62,737 nucleotides of DNA from an aff. Roholtiella sp. LEGE 12411 (GCF_015206995.1 NZ_JADEXR010000020.1:1-62737), one strand, 5' to 3'. Positions 46,893-56,774 are shown, numbered from the stretch's first letter. The notes: generated by a model not told the origin, from the sequence alone. Program-made: numbers and translations.

Positions 46893-46919
46893 TGGTTACA
46901 AAGGACAAATGACTGATCA

Positions 46920-47969
46920 CTACTCAACAGGTTGATACAACTTCATCACCTGAGTAAGCCCTAACCTAGACTCAACGCCCAGTGTGAGGGGGGATGTATG
47001 ACCACGGGATAGATGGTCAGTTGCGGCACAGCCAATCATGGCAGCGTTATCGGTACAAAATTTCAAAGCTGGGAATAGCACACGCAGGTTATTTTCAGCA
47101 GCTGCGGCTTGTAGGTTTTTTCTCAGACCGCTGTTAGCTGCTACACCGCCACCAACAGAAATCGTATCTAGACCGTAATCAAGAGCACAGGCGATCGCTC
47201 TTTTGGTTAGCGATCGCGCTACAGTTTCCTGAAAGCTAGCTGCTACGTCTGCCACTGGTATTTGCTCGCTATCTTTCTCTAACTGCTGCACTAAACGCAG
47301 TACCGCTGTCTTTAACCCACTAAAACTTGCATCATAACGATGATACCCGCCACCAGGTAATGAAACTTTTCCTTCTGGTAAGGTAAAAGCTTGGGGATTC
47401 CCTGCTTGTGCCAATTTGTCAATGACCGGCCCACCGGGATAACCTAGCTTTAATAATCGCGCCACTTTATCAAAGGCTTCACCCGCTGCATCATCACGGG
47501 TTTCTCCCAATGTTTGGTAATTACCACAATCTCTGACATAAATCAAGCTTGTATGTCCGCCAGAAACTAATAAACTCAAGAAAGGGGGATTTAAACTTGG
47601 CTCGCTCAAGTAAGTTGCGTAAATATGACCTTCCAAGTGATGAACGCCCAAAAAAGGTTTGTTGTGTACCATCGCCAGAGTTTTGGCAGCAGTTAACCCC
47701 ACTAACAGCGCTCCTACGAGTCCAGGGGCACAGGTGGCGGCAATCCCGTCAATTTTCTCCCAGTCTAGTTGTGCTTGCTCCAAAGCTTGGGCGATCGCCT
47801 CATTTATCGTTGCTAAGTGCTCGCGAGAAGCCACTTCCGGCACTACCCCACCATACTGCTGATGGACAGGGATTTGTGAGGCTACGATACTACTGCAAAC
47901 CTGACGATTGTTAACAATTGCGACGGCAGTTTCATCACAGCTGGTTTCTATTGCTAAAACGGTTGCCAT
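46920..47969 (-). CDS. tsaD: tRNA N6-adenosine threonylcarbamoyltransferase
   Basis: 349 aa. Transfers the threonylcarbamoyl group from the TsaC product to A37 of ANN-decoding tRNAs. ASKHA ATPase fold: N-terminal [14 protein letters not shown], the metal-binding [10 protein letters not shown] (His pair), [18 protein letters not shown] and C-terminal [13 protein letters not shown] plus [11 protein letters not shown] 47969. Confidence 0.96.
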   Translation of the reverse strand: MATVLAIETSCDETAVAIVNNRQVCSSIVASQIPVHQQYGGVVPEVASREHLATINEAIAQALEQAQLDWEKIDGIAATCAPGLVGALLVGLTAAKTLAMVHNKPFLGVHHLEGHIYATYLSEPSLNPPFLSLLVSGGHTSLIYVRDCGNYQTLGETRDDAAGEAFDKVARLLKLGYPGGPVIDKLAQAGNPQAFTLPEGKVSLPGGGYHRYDASFSGLKTAVLRLVQQLEKDSEQIPVADVAASFQETVARSLTKRAIACALDYGLDTISVGGGVAANSGLRKNLQAAAAENNLRVLFPALKFCTDNAAMIGCAATDHLSRGHTSPLTLGVESRLGLTQVMKLYQPVE

Positions 47970-48233
47970 TGAAAGTGCTGAGTCCTGAATAGTCGAGACG
48001 AATTCTTGCTTCTTTACTACCCTACAACAACAATTCTTATACTCAGAACCCGTTACTCAGTACTCAGTACTCAAGCAAAAATTGTTTGAGAAGCTTTAAC
48101 TTTTATTTACTTAAACTTTACTCGGTTCCCACCCAAGAGTATGATGACATGCTAGTTATGCAAATAAACACTGTACAAGCCGCTTCGTTTTGTACAAAAA
48201 ACTTTTTGTTTTGTAATAAAAGGAAACAACTCC

Positions 48234-48728
48234 ATGCGACGATTGTTTGCTTTGATTTTAGCGATTGGTCTTTGGTTCAATTTTGCCCCTCCAGCAAAAG
48301 CTCTGGGGGCTGACCTTGTACCCTGTAAAGACTCTCCCGCATTTCAACAGCTAGCAGCAAATGCCCGTAATACTACCGCTGATCCTGAATCTGGGAGAAA
48401 GCGGTTTGAGCGTTATTCTCAAGCGCTGTGTGGCCCTGAAGGTTATCCCCACTTGATTGTTGACGGTCGTCTTGATCGTGCTGGAGATTTTTTAATTCCC
48501 AGTATTCTCTTCCTGTATATTGCTGGTTGGATTGGTTGGGTAGGACGTGCCTATCTGCAAGCGATCAAAAAAGGATCGGATGCTGAACAAAAAGAGATCC
48601 AGATCGATCTGGGCTTGGCACTACCGATCATGGCTACAGGCTTTGCTTGGCCAGCAGCTGCTGTCCAAGAATTGCTCTCTGGCAAATTAACAGCCAAGGA
48701 TACAGAAATCCCTATTTCTCCACGTTAA
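48234..48728 (+). CDS. psaF: Photosystem I subunit III
   Basis: 164 aa. N-terminal signal peptide (to ~res 23, PPAKA) exports the lumenal domain ([12 protein letters not shown] with paired Cys C32 and C66 region), then one membrane helix ([23 protein letters not shown]) and a stromal-side tail. In cyanobacteria PsaF docks at the PSI edge with PsaJ. Good AAAGGAAA-type leader before ATG 48234. First gene of psaF-psaJ-psaL. Confidence 0.97.
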   Translation: MRRLFALILAIGLWFNFAPPAKALGADLVPCKDSPAFQQLAANARNTTADPESGRKRFERYSQALCGPEGYPHLIVDGRLDRAGDFLIPSILFLYIAGWIGWVGRAYLQAIKKGSDAEQKEIQIDLGLALPIMATGFAWPAAAVQELLSGKLTAKDTEIPISPR

Positions 48729-48767
48729 TTCAGCTTAACTAATTCACTTGTTTTGGAGACTAAATTC

Positions 48768-48917
48768 ATGGCGGACAAAGGCGATCAATCATCCTATTTG
48801 ATTAAATTTATTTCCACAGCGCCAGTGGCAGCTACTATATGGCTGACAATCACAGCAGGTATTTTGATTGAATTCAACCGCTTTTTTCCTGATCTACTTT
48901 TCCACCCACTGCCATAA
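48768..48917 (+). CDS. psaJ: Photosystem I subunit IX
   Basis: 49 aa. Short single-helix protein; reading frame starts [19 protein letters not shown], hydrophobic core [26 protein letters not shown] and ends LP. The pattern APV...IWLT...L.E.NRF.PDLL is diagnostic for PsaJ, which stabilises PsaF. 39 bp after psaF; GGAG ~10 bp upstream of the ATG. Too short for many gene finders but clear. Confidence 0.96.
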   Translation: MADKGDQSSYLIKFISTAPVAATIWLTITAGILIEFNRFFPDLLFHPLP

Positions 48918-49042
48918 GTGGAAAATAGGATGTAAAAAAGTTGAATGTCTAGTTTTAGTTTTGTACCTAAAATTAGGTAGTCGGGTAGCTTGTCTTATTT
49001 AGGTGAAATTATCACTCAAATAAGCAGTGAAAATAGTTTTAT

Positions 49043-49077
49043 GAAACTCGTAATGCTGTTTACAGCTAGCGAGTTTC
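49043..49077. other. Hairpin between psaJ and psaL
   Basis: GAAACTCG/CGAGTTTC stem enclosing an inner GCTGT/ACAGC stem. No U-tract directly after. Could attenuate readthrough from psaFJ or serve in mRNA processing before psaL. Confidence 0.5.
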
Positions 49078-49197
49078 AGACTTTTGAAAACAGCTAAATT
49101 AATTTTTCTAAACTTCCTAGTTAAAAAACATCTTTGGCTACAATTATTATTAATATAAAAATGCCCCCATTCTAAATTTAGAGGCGAACATAAAAAC

Positions 49198-49719
49198 ATG
49201 GCGCAAGCAGTAGATGCATCAAAAAATCTCCCCAGTGATCCAAGAAATCGTGAGGTTGTTTTTCCCGCAGGACGCGATCCACAGCAGGGCAATCTAGAAA
49301 CCCCGATTAATGCTTCTCCCTTGAGCAAGTGGTTCATTAATAACTTGCCCGCTTATCGCCCAGGTATTACTCCTTCCAGAAGAGGGCTGGAAGTTGGTAT
49401 GGCTCATGGTTACTTGCTGTTTGGCCCCTTCGCTAAATTGGGGCCCCTGCGGGATACAGCTAATGCTAATCTAGCTGGCTTACTGGCAAGTATAGGCTTA
49501 GTTGTTCTTCTAACTGCTTGCCTATCCTTGTATGCAAGTAGTAATCCTCCTAAAGCACTTGCCAGTGTTACCGTACCCAACCCACCAGTCGATGCTTTTA
49601 ACTCCAAAGAAAGCTGGAATAACTTTGCCAGTTCTTTCTTAATTGGTGGTATTGGTGGTGCAGTAGTTGCTTACTTTCTGACTAGTAATCTGGGACTAAT
49701 TCAAGGTATAGTGGGTTAA
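49198..49719 (+). CDS. psaL: Photosystem I subunit XI
   Basis: 173 aa. PsaL forms the oligomerisation core of PSI. Conserved: NREVVFPAGRDPQQGNLETPIN, a stretch PGITPSRRGLEVGMAHGY, then two to three membrane helices (GLLASIGLVVLLTACLSLY, SSFLIGGIGGAVVAYFL). Located 280 bp after psaJ, so it may have its own promoter. The psaF-psaJ-psaL order is that of cyanobacteria forming PSI tetramers. Confidence 0.97.
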   Translation: MAQAVDASKNLPSDPRNREVVFPAGRDPQQGNLETPINASPLSKWFINNLPAYRPGITPSRRGLEVGMAHGYLLFGPFAKLGPLRDTANANLAGLLASIGLVVLLTACLSLYASSNPPKALASVTVPNPPVDAFNSKESWNNFASSFLIGGIGGAVVAYFLTSNLGLIQGIVG

Positions 49720-49792
49720 TTAAATTATTAGTCATTGGTCAATTGTTAGTGGTTCGTAGTGAAAAAATATCGACTAACGAAAGACAAATGAC

Positions 49793-49826
49793 AAAGGACA
49801 CAGAGGTTTTTCTTTGTGTCCTTTTT
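49793..49826 (+). terminator. Terminator after psaL
   Basis: AAGGACACAGAG/CTTTGTGTCCTT stem, loop GTTTTT, followed by TTTTG. Confidence 0.88.
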
Positions 49827-50147
49827 TGATTGTGTATGGCGTGTAGCATTTGCATTTGCTCCAAGACGAAATGCAATTTGATTAGTGGCTGCTGATAAAT
49901 CTGGTGTAGGCCAACGTCGTTTCTACAAGCAACTTATAAAAAAGGCTGATGCCAGGTTTGAATCACACTTAGAACAATTGCAATAAGAGGAAAGGTGAGT
50001 TAACTATGGGGATAGTTAAGTAGTATAAGGAATCACCACCTTGAGTTGTTTTTAGTGTCTGTGTCTACTACTGGTAATTAACCCTCTTATATCCCGACAC
50101 CAAACTGAGTACAGTTATACTGCGGGGCTGACGACGGCAAAGCCAAA
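49827..50147. other. Intergenic region between psaL terminator and gmk
   Basis: No gene or strong repeat seen in about 320 bp. Confidence 0.4.
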
Positions 50148-50744
50148 TTATCCAAATAAAGCCGCTTCAATATCTTTTAAAGCGGTTTCAAAATCGTCAT
50201 TAACGATTTGAATATCAAATTCATCTGCGGCTTTAATTTCTTCTTGGGCGCAGCGTAGACGCCGGGCGATCGCTTCTTCAGAGTCCTGGGCGCGATTACG
50301 TATACGTTTCTCCAATTCATCAAAAGAAGGTGGCAAAATAAAAATACTGATGGCACTAGGGAAAGAAGCACGAATTTGTCTTGCCCCTTCTAACTCAATT
50401 TCCAGCACTACCAATTTGCCAGAGCTAATTTGCTTAAGCACAGCTTCGCGAGGAGTGCCGTAATAGTTACCAGCAAATTCCGCCCATTCTAAGAATTCGC
50501 CTTGAGCAATCAATGGCTCAAACTTGCTGCGGCTAATAAAGTAATAATTTTTGCCGTCGATTTCTCCTGGACGGGGAGAACGAGTCGTCACAGATACAGA
50601 ATAATATAGCTCTGGATGACGCTGTAGGAGCGATCGCATTAAAGTGCCTTTTCCGACACCACTAGGGCCAGTCAAAACAATTAGCCTGCCACTTGGCGGG
50701 TATTCTTTGTTAGCACCACTCTGGATAGGTAAAACTTGCATCAT
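50148..50744 (-). CDS. gmk: Guanylate kinase
   Basis: 198 aa. Phosphorylates GMP to GDP. P-loop [12 protein letters not shown] (~res 24-35), GMP-binding [19 protein letters not shown], and lid [10 protein letters not shown] are intact; typical length. Chosen start is ATG 50744; a TTG 24 bp upstream would add eight residues. Downstream of remA, a known conserved pairing (remA-gmk). Confidence 0.95.
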   Translation of the reverse strand: MMQVLPIQSGANKEYPPSGRLIVLTGPSGVGKGTLMRSLLQRHPELYYSVSVTTRSPRPGEIDGKNYYFISRSKFEPLIAQGEFLEWAEFAGNYYGTPREAVLKQISSGKLVVLEIELEGARQIRASFPSAISIFILPPSFDELEKRIRNRAQDSEEAIARRLRCAQEEIKAADEFDIQIVNDDFETALKDIEAALFG

Positions 50745-50919
50745 CCGTTCAATCTGTGAATTAATCAATAAACATTATTCATTAGCCACTAGTCTTGTGT
50801 TCGTTACTAAGACCACTGTTGACTAGGGAATTTGTAGCACGGGTGACAGAAAACTTGTCTAATTCACATGGTACTGCTGATACGGTGCAAATAGAGTGAG
50901 GCTGTTAAACCATTCTTAA

Positions 50920-51186
50920 TTAATTATCTACAGCCTGATGATCGCGGGAAATCACGAACCGATTCGCTACCGTTTCCGGTTGAATCGCTGACAGAATTAC
51001 GTGGCTGGAATCGGTGATAATTACAGCCCTAGTCCGGCGTCCGTAAGTTGCATCAATTAGTTGGCCTCTGTCCCGTGCATCGGTAATGATCCGCTTAATC
51101 GGGGCAGACTCGGGACTAACGATAGCAACTACTCGCCTGGCAGATACGATGTTGCCAAAACCAATGTTGATTAGCTGAATATCCAT
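50920..51186 (-). CDS. remA: RemA-family (DUF370) DNA-binding regulator
   Basis: 88 aa. Matches RemA/YlzA-like proteins: [27 protein letters not shown], followed by a basic [16 protein letters not shown]. In Bacillus RemA is a LytTR-like oligomeric DNA-binding activator of matrix genes; in cyanobacteria the function is unproven. ATG 51186 is chosen because conservation begins at [12 protein letters not shown]. Precedes gmk on the same strand by 175 bp. Confidence 0.92.
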   Translation of the reverse strand: MDIQLINIGFGNIVSARRVVAIVSPESAPIKRIITDARDRGQLIDATYGRRTRAVIITDSSHVILSAIQPETVANRFVISRDHQAVDN

Positions 51187-51413
51187 ATAAAAAATTGACA
51201 CCAAACGCGGTGTGAGAAGCTTATAAGAAACTTATTCCCATGTTATCCCCAAAAATGGGAGTTAAAACGCTTAAATTCACGCCAGCCTTTGGTTTTAAAT
51301 AATGTCTGCTTTTTTTTAGTGGTTTATCAGCTAAATTAACTTAAAATATACCCAAAGATATAGGCGATATTAGACTGATACAAGCTATTCGGCTGATGTA
51401 GATTTATTTTTAA

Positions 51414-51674
51414 TCACAATCTGGTATGGAATTTGATGGAGAGCAAAATCGAAGCGCATTGCATTAAGATACCAATTTGGTTGTGCTGTACCCTATGCAA
51501 AACCTCAACGCCACTTTTGTTAATGTCAAAGCCAATCACTTCACATCCGTCGGCACTCAAGACTTTTTCAACAACCGAACCGATCATTCCTTCGTTGCCC
51601 GTAACCAATATTTTTATAAGTAACAATTTATACGAATAATTGCAAATTGTTGGTTTAGCTAAAACTTTTGCCAA
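51414..51674 (-). pseudogene. Remnant of an NAD-dependent epimerase/dehydratase gene
   Basis: Frame of 86 codons. Its N-terminal part reads IKILVTGNEGMIGSVVEKVLSADGCEVIGFDI, an unmistakable Rossmann GxxGxxG start of extended-SDR sugar-nucleotide epimerases (~300 aa normally). After GFDIN the similarity ends, the frame drifts into unrelated residues and stops. Likely a decayed 5' fragment; a MITE lies just beside it. Confidence 0.6.
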
Positions 51675-51687
51675 ATATGAATTAGTC

Positions 51688-51866
51688 TAGGACTTACGCA
51701 TTGACAGAAAATACCAAACATGGGATATGAATTTCAGCCATTAGAGATTGGTTTTTCGACGCTTTTGAAGCGATCGCCAACCATCAAAGGGTAGTTATAA
51801 AAAGCCTGAAACAACCAAATTTAGTTAATACACATGATGGTCTATTTGTACAGTGCGTAAGTCCTA
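51688..51866. mobile_element. 179-bp MITE with perfect 13-bp terminal inverted repeats
   Basis: TAGGACTTACGCA at 51688-51700 and TGCGTAAGTCCTA at 51854-51866 are exact complements. The outer TA on both sides may be the target duplication. The AGGACTTACGCA end is familiar from cyanobacterial insertion sequences and MITEs. No transposase is encoded; mobilisation would need a trans-acting enzyme. Confidence 0.85.
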
Positions 51867-51870
51867 TATT

Positions 51871-54204
51871 CTATGTTTTTAACAAGTTTTCTTGATTGAA
51901 AGTGTTTTTCAAATTTTCCCATCTTTGTCGCAGTCGCTTCAAGTCAGGAGCATGACCGCCATAGCGCCAGCCAACATAGGCTTGACAAATTTCATCTATT
52001 ACCTGAGCGATCGCCGGAGCATGATGCTGGTGTGATATTTGGGCATATTCCAATGGTGTTTGTGCTGGATGTTTACCCAAACCTTTTTGGGCTGTCCATT
52101 GGAGCATCTGTTGATAAAGTTTTTCCATTGCTGGCAATTGATTCAACCATTGGCGGTTGCGCCATTCTCGCCACTGACCCCAACCCAGCCAACCTAAGAA
52201 AGCCGTTGTCGTCGCTAAGATGAAGCCAGTTAATACACCGAACCAACCTTGAGAAAATAAAGCTAAAAACCAAGCGATCGCCCTAGTTACCCAGCTAAAT
52301 ACTGTCCCAAACATATTATTCAGTAGACTTGTTACTGGAGAAGGTAGCCACCCTGCAATCCAGTGCCATAACTGGCGTAGCACGCTAAAAGTCTGAGTAT
52401 CCTCAATTGACGGGGGAATCAGGGGATGAGTGGGAATTGGGTCAAAAGCAAACCAGCCATATTTGGGGAAATACACTTCGGTCATCGCGTAAGCGTCTGT
52501 ATTACGAACAACATACATTCCCGTAAATGGATTAAATTCTCCTGCACTAAACCCCGCCACCAACCGTGCTGGGATGCCAATAGAACGTAGCATCACTGTA
52601 AGCACTGTCGAGAAGTGGTCGGGATAGCCTCCTTTGTGCTTGAACAAAAAAGCTTCTACTAAATCTTCTTTTTCACCCAAATAAGGCAGTTCTAAGGGAT
52701 TTTGGGGTAGAGAGTAGTTTTGCTTCAAGTATTGAGCTAAATAGAGAGCCTTTTCATAGGGTGAATCGAGTGTTTTAAATGACTTAGCTACCCGCTCCCG
52801 ATTGTAGTTAGCGAAGATTTCTTCCGTGCGTTGCCGGACTTTTTCAGCAATTTCAGGAGGAATTTGTAGATAATAGTTTTTAATTTGCTGCGGGTATTTG
52901 GTTTGAGCTTGTCCTAATAAAGTGCGATCGCGGTATGGTACTTCGGAAATTACTGTATAGGTCAGGTCTTCTGATAATTCCACAGGCGATCGCAACCCGT
53001 CTTCTTGATCAACAGCAATTATTGGTGTGGGGAAATAAATTTCTTTAGGATAAGCCATCGCTGGAATCAGGTTGGGCAAATCTGACACCACTGTATAAGT
53101 TTGTACCACCTCTTTGGTTTTACCAGTGATCCAGGGTGGGGAAAGAAAAATTTGGTAAGACCAAGGCGATCGCTTAATGGTCGTAACGTCTTCATTACGA
53201 GAAACTTCCCATCCCTTACCTGTATAACGGTCAAATCCCAGGACTCGCCAAAAACCCTCGGCTTGCGATCGCACCCGCATTACAACTTTAGGTGTCATCT
53301 CGCCCCGAAGATTTTGGTTAATCTGGCTATTAAAACCGTAATAAAAGCCCTTATCTACTTTTCCTGGTTGGCCGGTTTGGCTTTGCCTCGTACCACTACT
53401 ACCCCCCTTATTACCATTACCTTGGCGGACATAACCGGGATTGATAATGCTACGTCCTGTAAAATCTCCTTTTACTCCGATAGGAGAACTTACAGGAAAC
53501 ATCCGTAATTGGTAGCCAGGAAAACGAGGCAAAATAGCAAAAATTGCCAGCCCCAGGCTGACAATTATCAAAAAATTAAGAATTAAAAGTTTTATATTTA
53601 AACTTGAGAATTTTCCCTTTTGGAATATTTCTTTTTTTATTTTTAATTGCTGTAAACCTAAGCGTGAGCGGTAATCTAGTACTAAAGTTGGCAGAGCGAT
53701 CGCTAAAAATAACAACAGCATCGGTGCAAAGGCTAAGGTCTGACTCAAAGTCCCAGCCACACCTATTAAAATCAGTCCTATGACAATTGAATAACCTAAG
53801 TTTTTGCGGCGAGGTGTATCAAAGCTATGCAGTACTTGGAGTTGTATTAATAATTCTGCCAAACCCAACCGCGTATCATTCAATTCTCCCACTAACCGCC
53901 CAAAGAAGGCGCCCAGTGCTGCTAACATCCCTACAGCGATGCAGAACTTAACTGGAATATTGCCATAACCACGACGGTAGTAACTCCAAATCGCACCTAC
54001 TATACTTAAAGGTAATGCCCAAGGGCTGAATGCAGTCTCAGCGGCAATATCCGTCGCTACAATTCCCAAAATAACCAACGCTAGCACTAGCACCCGCAAA
54101 GAAATTGAATCTTCCACTTCTGTTAAAGGCGACCCCTGCGTATGCCGCCAGTAATTACCTACAGGGAGACGCCAAAACCGATTCATCCTGGATAAGTTAA
54201 ACAT
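51871..54204 (-). CDS. Transglutaminase-like membrane protein lacking catalytic residues (TgpA-type)
   Basis: 777 aa. About six membrane helices in the first ~230 residues (DUF3488-like), a soluble middle domain, a transglutaminase-like core (~res 440-600), a further helix (~650) and a C-terminal DUF4129-like domain. In the core, the normal G-x-C becomes G-Y-P528, and the catalytic His of DAHAW is Y572 (DAYAM); the Asp (FDP, D587) remains. So it is unlikely to be an active transglutaminase or protease. The ATG at 54204 is chosen; a TTG five codons upstream opens the longest frame. Confidence 0.88.
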   Translation of the reverse strand: MFNLSRMNRFWRLPVGNYWRHTQGSPLTEVEDSISLRVLVLALVILGIVATDIAAETAFSPWALPLSIVGAIWSYYRRGYGNIPVKFCIAVGMLAALGAFFGRLVGELNDTRLGLAELLIQLQVLHSFDTPRRKNLGYSIVIGLILIGVAGTLSQTLAFAPMLLLFLAIALPTLVLDYRSRLGLQQLKIKKEIFQKGKFSSLNIKLLILNFLIIVSLGLAIFAILPRFPGYQLRMFPVSSPIGVKGDFTGRSIINPGYVRQGNGNKGGSSGTRQSQTGQPGKVDKGFYYGFNSQINQNLRGEMTPKVVMRVRSQAEGFWRVLGFDRYTGKGWEVSRNEDVTTIKRSPWSYQIFLSPPWITGKTKEVVQTYTVVSDLPNLIPAMAYPKEIYFPTPIIAVDQEDGLRSPVELSEDLTYTVISEVPYRDRTLLGQAQTKYPQQIKNYYLQIPPEIAEKVRQRTEEIFANYNRERVAKSFKTLDSPYEKALYLAQYLKQNYSLPQNPLELPYLGEKEDLVEAFLFKHKGGYPDHFSTVLTVMLRSIGIPARLVAGFSAGEFNPFTGMYVVRNTDAYAMTEVYFPKYGWFAFDPIPTHPLIPPSIEDTQTFSVLRQLWHWIAGWLPSPVTSLLNNMFGTVFSWVTRAIAWFLALFSQGWFGVLTGFILATTTAFLGWLGWGQWREWRNRQWLNQLPAMEKLYQQMLQWTAQKGLGKHPAQTPLEYAQISHQHHAPAIAQVIDEICQAYVGWRYGGHAPDLKRLRQRWENLKNTFNQENLLKT

Positions 54205-54502
54205 TTCGAGTCTCAGCAAAGCGATGATGTAGATGCTACGCGGACATAATACTTGAGACGGAACTGGACTCCTACCTGAAGCTACTACCCTTGAGAAAGC
54301 TTTCTTACCCTTTGTTTAGAAACTCTTCAGGTATTTATGGGGCCCTACACGTCTTATGTTAAATGTCCTTCTCAGAGCCGCTTTTCCTAAACCCCTAATG
54401 ACCGTATGTTGAAAAATAGGATAAGCTTCAAAACCAGGAAAATCATCTTTATATATTGGATTGGCGTTGAATAACGTAGAGTGCTAGCGGTGGCAATTTA
54501 AG

Positions 54503-55483
54503 CTAAATGGTGGAACTAATCACAAACAACAGTGGCTGTTGGTCTATTTCTGGAAACTCAACTTCCAGGGTATAAGTCTGGCTCATCTGCCTACAGTATA
54601 ATTCTACACTTAGGCTTTCGGGACTTGAAGACTGTGACGTTGCTAGAGTGCCATTTCCCTGAAGCGTTATAATTCCTTTCGCCGGTAAATCAGCCTGAAC
54701 AAGCAACTTTGTCGAGTTGTTCAAGGACTGGCATTCTACCCTGATGCTAAGAGTACCAGCGCTAGTTAGCCATTGCCTTTCTACCACTGGATTAGTTGGT
54801 GAAAGTGGTAGAGTCAGATTTTCCAGTAGTTGTTTAGCAGCCAGCAACGACAGCGCCATTTGTTGACGTGGTAGTAAATCTGAGTAATCGCTTTGAATAT
54901 TGGGCATCATCTCCAGGGTATCCACAGAGCGATAAGTGCTTCTTAGCACCAACCCAGCTATGTCGTTAAGTGTCTGGGACTCGTTGGGGAAAAAGCTCTC
55001 TACCACCTGAACTAATTTTGCCCCTAACGGTACTGAAGACGTGACCAAAGCTTGACACTGCTCTAGCAATTGCCGGAAAACTCTTTCTGGCAAGGGAATG
55101 GGCAGATTCAGCTTCGATTGCTGTGCCATCCACCCCCAGGTAGGCACTAGTGCGATCAATGGTTCGTCAACAAAATCAGGATAGTCTGTTAATTGTGTTT
55201 CCCAAGGAAACAACGGTGGGTGGTCTTGGATTTGGATTTGTAACCGACGCTTAAGGACGGCTTGGAAACGTTCTTGCACAGTAGGAATTTCTCCCAGTTG
55301 AAAGGTTTGGGGTGTCCCTCTCAATTTTTGCTGGTCACTTTTTGGAGTAACAGCTTCGTTGAAAGGGTTTTCCACCCCGTCAATTTCCTTACACTCTACC
55401 AAAGGCTGCTCGTAGTTTTTGACATTATATGTCATTAACCAATCGATAAACTGGTGTTGTAAGGATTCTGAGTCACTATTCAT
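54503..55483 (-). CDS. patU: PatU, heterocyst pattern-related protein (DUF1822-like)
   Basis: 326 aa. Gene follows hetZ with its ATG overlapping the hetZ stop by eight bases, as patU does in Nostocales. Body contains a DUF1822-like region (VQERFQAVLKRRLQIQIQDHPPLFPWE, LIALVPTWGWMAQQSKLNLPIPLPERVF). PatU negatively influences heterocyst patterning; in Anabaena PCC 7120 it is split into patU5 and patU3, whereas here one continuous frame is present. A GTG 12 bp upstream is the alternative start. Confidence 0.82.
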   Translation of the reverse strand: MNSDSESLQHQFIDWLMTYNVKNYEQPLVECKEIDGVENPFNEAVTPKSDQQKLRGTPQTFQLGEIPTVQERFQAVLKRRLQIQIQDHPPLFPWETQLTDYPDFVDEPLIALVPTWGWMAQQSKLNLPIPLPERVFRQLLEQCQALVTSSVPLGAKLVQVVESFFPNESQTLNDIAGLVLRSTYRSVDTLEMMPNIQSDYSDLLPRQQMALSLLAAKQLLENLTLPLSPTNPVVERQWLTSAGTLSIRVECQSLNNSTKLLVQADLPAKGIITLQGNGTLATSQSSSPESLSVELYCRQMSQTYTLEVEFPEIDQQPLLFVISSTI

Positions 55484-56666
55484 GAGTAGATGCACCTGAT
55501 CCGGACACTAACGAGTTACGAATTTCCCAGGCTTGTTCAAGAATCTTAAACCACCGTTTTTGAAGTTGTGCCATTGACAGTCCCAAAGTTTTTGCGATTT
55601 TTTCATCGGGTTGTCCTTGTTGCTTAAACTCTAGTAAAGAACGCTGTTTATCGTCCAACTGTGATGTGTATAGTTGCCATTGCTGGGGAGTTAAGCCCAA
55701 ATTGGTGTGCAGAGAAGCTTCCAACCACTCGTGAACTAGTTCCCAGCGATGCAACAAGGCAAACCGAATTAAATGATACTTGAAGCGCTGCTGTAAATAA
55801 TCTCTCTGACGAGAGGTTAAACCTAAAACCGACTCAATTTCTTGTGCTGATAAATCCTGGAGGCGGAGGGAAAAGTAATCAGCACAGTCAGATTGTTCCC
55901 GTTGTTCGAGATAATCCATTAATTCCGTAATTACTACGGAGCGTAACGTATCTTCTTCTGGTTCAGGTTCGGATTGTGTCGCCATCGTTGAGCGCAGTTG
56001 TTGAACTGCTGGCTCTTCCCAAGAACCATCGGCTTCGTTGCTGCTACCTTCTGCTGCTTGTTCAATGTCTACGCTGGTTTCCGGGGGTTGCTGTTGGGAG
56101 AAAGTTTGCGCCCGCAAAATAATTAGCTGCTGCTGACGACCTGGTAAGGGAATGCGTCGTTTGCCATAGCGCTCGGTAAATGCCATGTACTCTGCCAACT
56201 CTAGCAGTGTTTGGGGACGATAAGTGGCGCTGAGTTGGTTTTCCCTGCGGAAAGCGTTTAAAGCCTCGAGATAAAAACTCTGTAGAAAATCTTCAATTAT
56301 GGTCAGCCGACCTTGATAGCTCAATTGCCTCTGAGGCGGATTAATGTAACGATAGATAATCGCACTCAAAGTACTATGTAATTCTACCCTTCCCCGATTT
56401 GAACCCAACAGATAGTACCTGAGACACTGTTGCAGTCTATGTCGAGCAAGGGTCATTGCCGAATTTTCCACAGCACCGGAAGCTTGGATACGTTTGCTTT
56501 CACTGCAAATCCGGTAGACTTCGGCGTTAATTCGTGTCGCCACATCGTGGCAATTCTGTTCCGAAGCCTTGGTTGACTGCTGAAGCTCCTTGAATAGGAG
56601 TTGAAATATCACCTCCACGCCGATAGAATTTTCTCCCAGAATAGTTGCTGTTGCGGCTGAATTCAT
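55476..56666 (-). CDS. hetZ: HetZ, heterocyst differentiation regulator
   Basis: 396 aa. Matches the HetZ family across its length: MNSAATATILGENSIGVEVIF, the central RQLSYQGRLTIIEDFLQSFYLEALNAFRREN, a low-complexity acidic middle (QAAEGSSNEADGSWEE), and C-terminal helix-turn-helix-like LGLTSRQRDYLQQRFKYHL and AKTLGLSMAQLQKRWFKIL. HetZ acts early with HetR in heterocyst differentiation and binds DNA. Operon with patU; divergent from a hypothetical gene with a 206-bp spacer. I did not find a classic HetR palindrome there. Confidence 0.95.
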   Translation of the reverse strand: MNSAATATILGENSIGVEVIFQLLFKELQQSTKASEQNCHDVATRINAEVYRICSESKRIQASGAVENSAMTLARHRLQQCLRYYLLGSNRGRVELHSTLSAIIYRYINPPQRQLSYQGRLTIIEDFLQSFYLEALNAFRRENQLSATYRPQTLLELAEYMAFTERYGKRRIPLPGRQQQLIILRAQTFSQQQPPETSVDIEQAAEGSSNEADGSWEEPAVQQLRSTMATQSEPEPEEDTLRSVVITELMDYLEQREQSDCADYFSLRLQDLSAQEIESVLGLTSRQRDYLQQRFKYHLIRFALLHRWELVHEWLEASLHTNLGLTPQQWQLYTSQLDDKQRSLLEFKQQGQPDEKIAKTLGLSMAQLQKRWFKILEQAWEIRNSLVSGSGASTHE

Positions 56667-56753
56667 AGTCTCGGTTTTTTAAAGGCCCTAACATACTTAA
56701 ATACAACCTGTGCGACCGTGGGTATTGGCTTTGTGTGTTTTGCGTATAAGCTA

Positions 56754-56774
56754 AACGCAGACCAATCCTGCGTT
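56754..56774. promoter_or_regulatory. 7-bp inverted repeat in the hetZ upstream region
   Basis: AACGCAG (56754-56760) and CTGCGTT (56768-56774) flank 7 nt, ~88-108 bp upstream of hetZ. Spacing suits a dimeric operator. No known regulator assigned. Confidence 0.35.
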
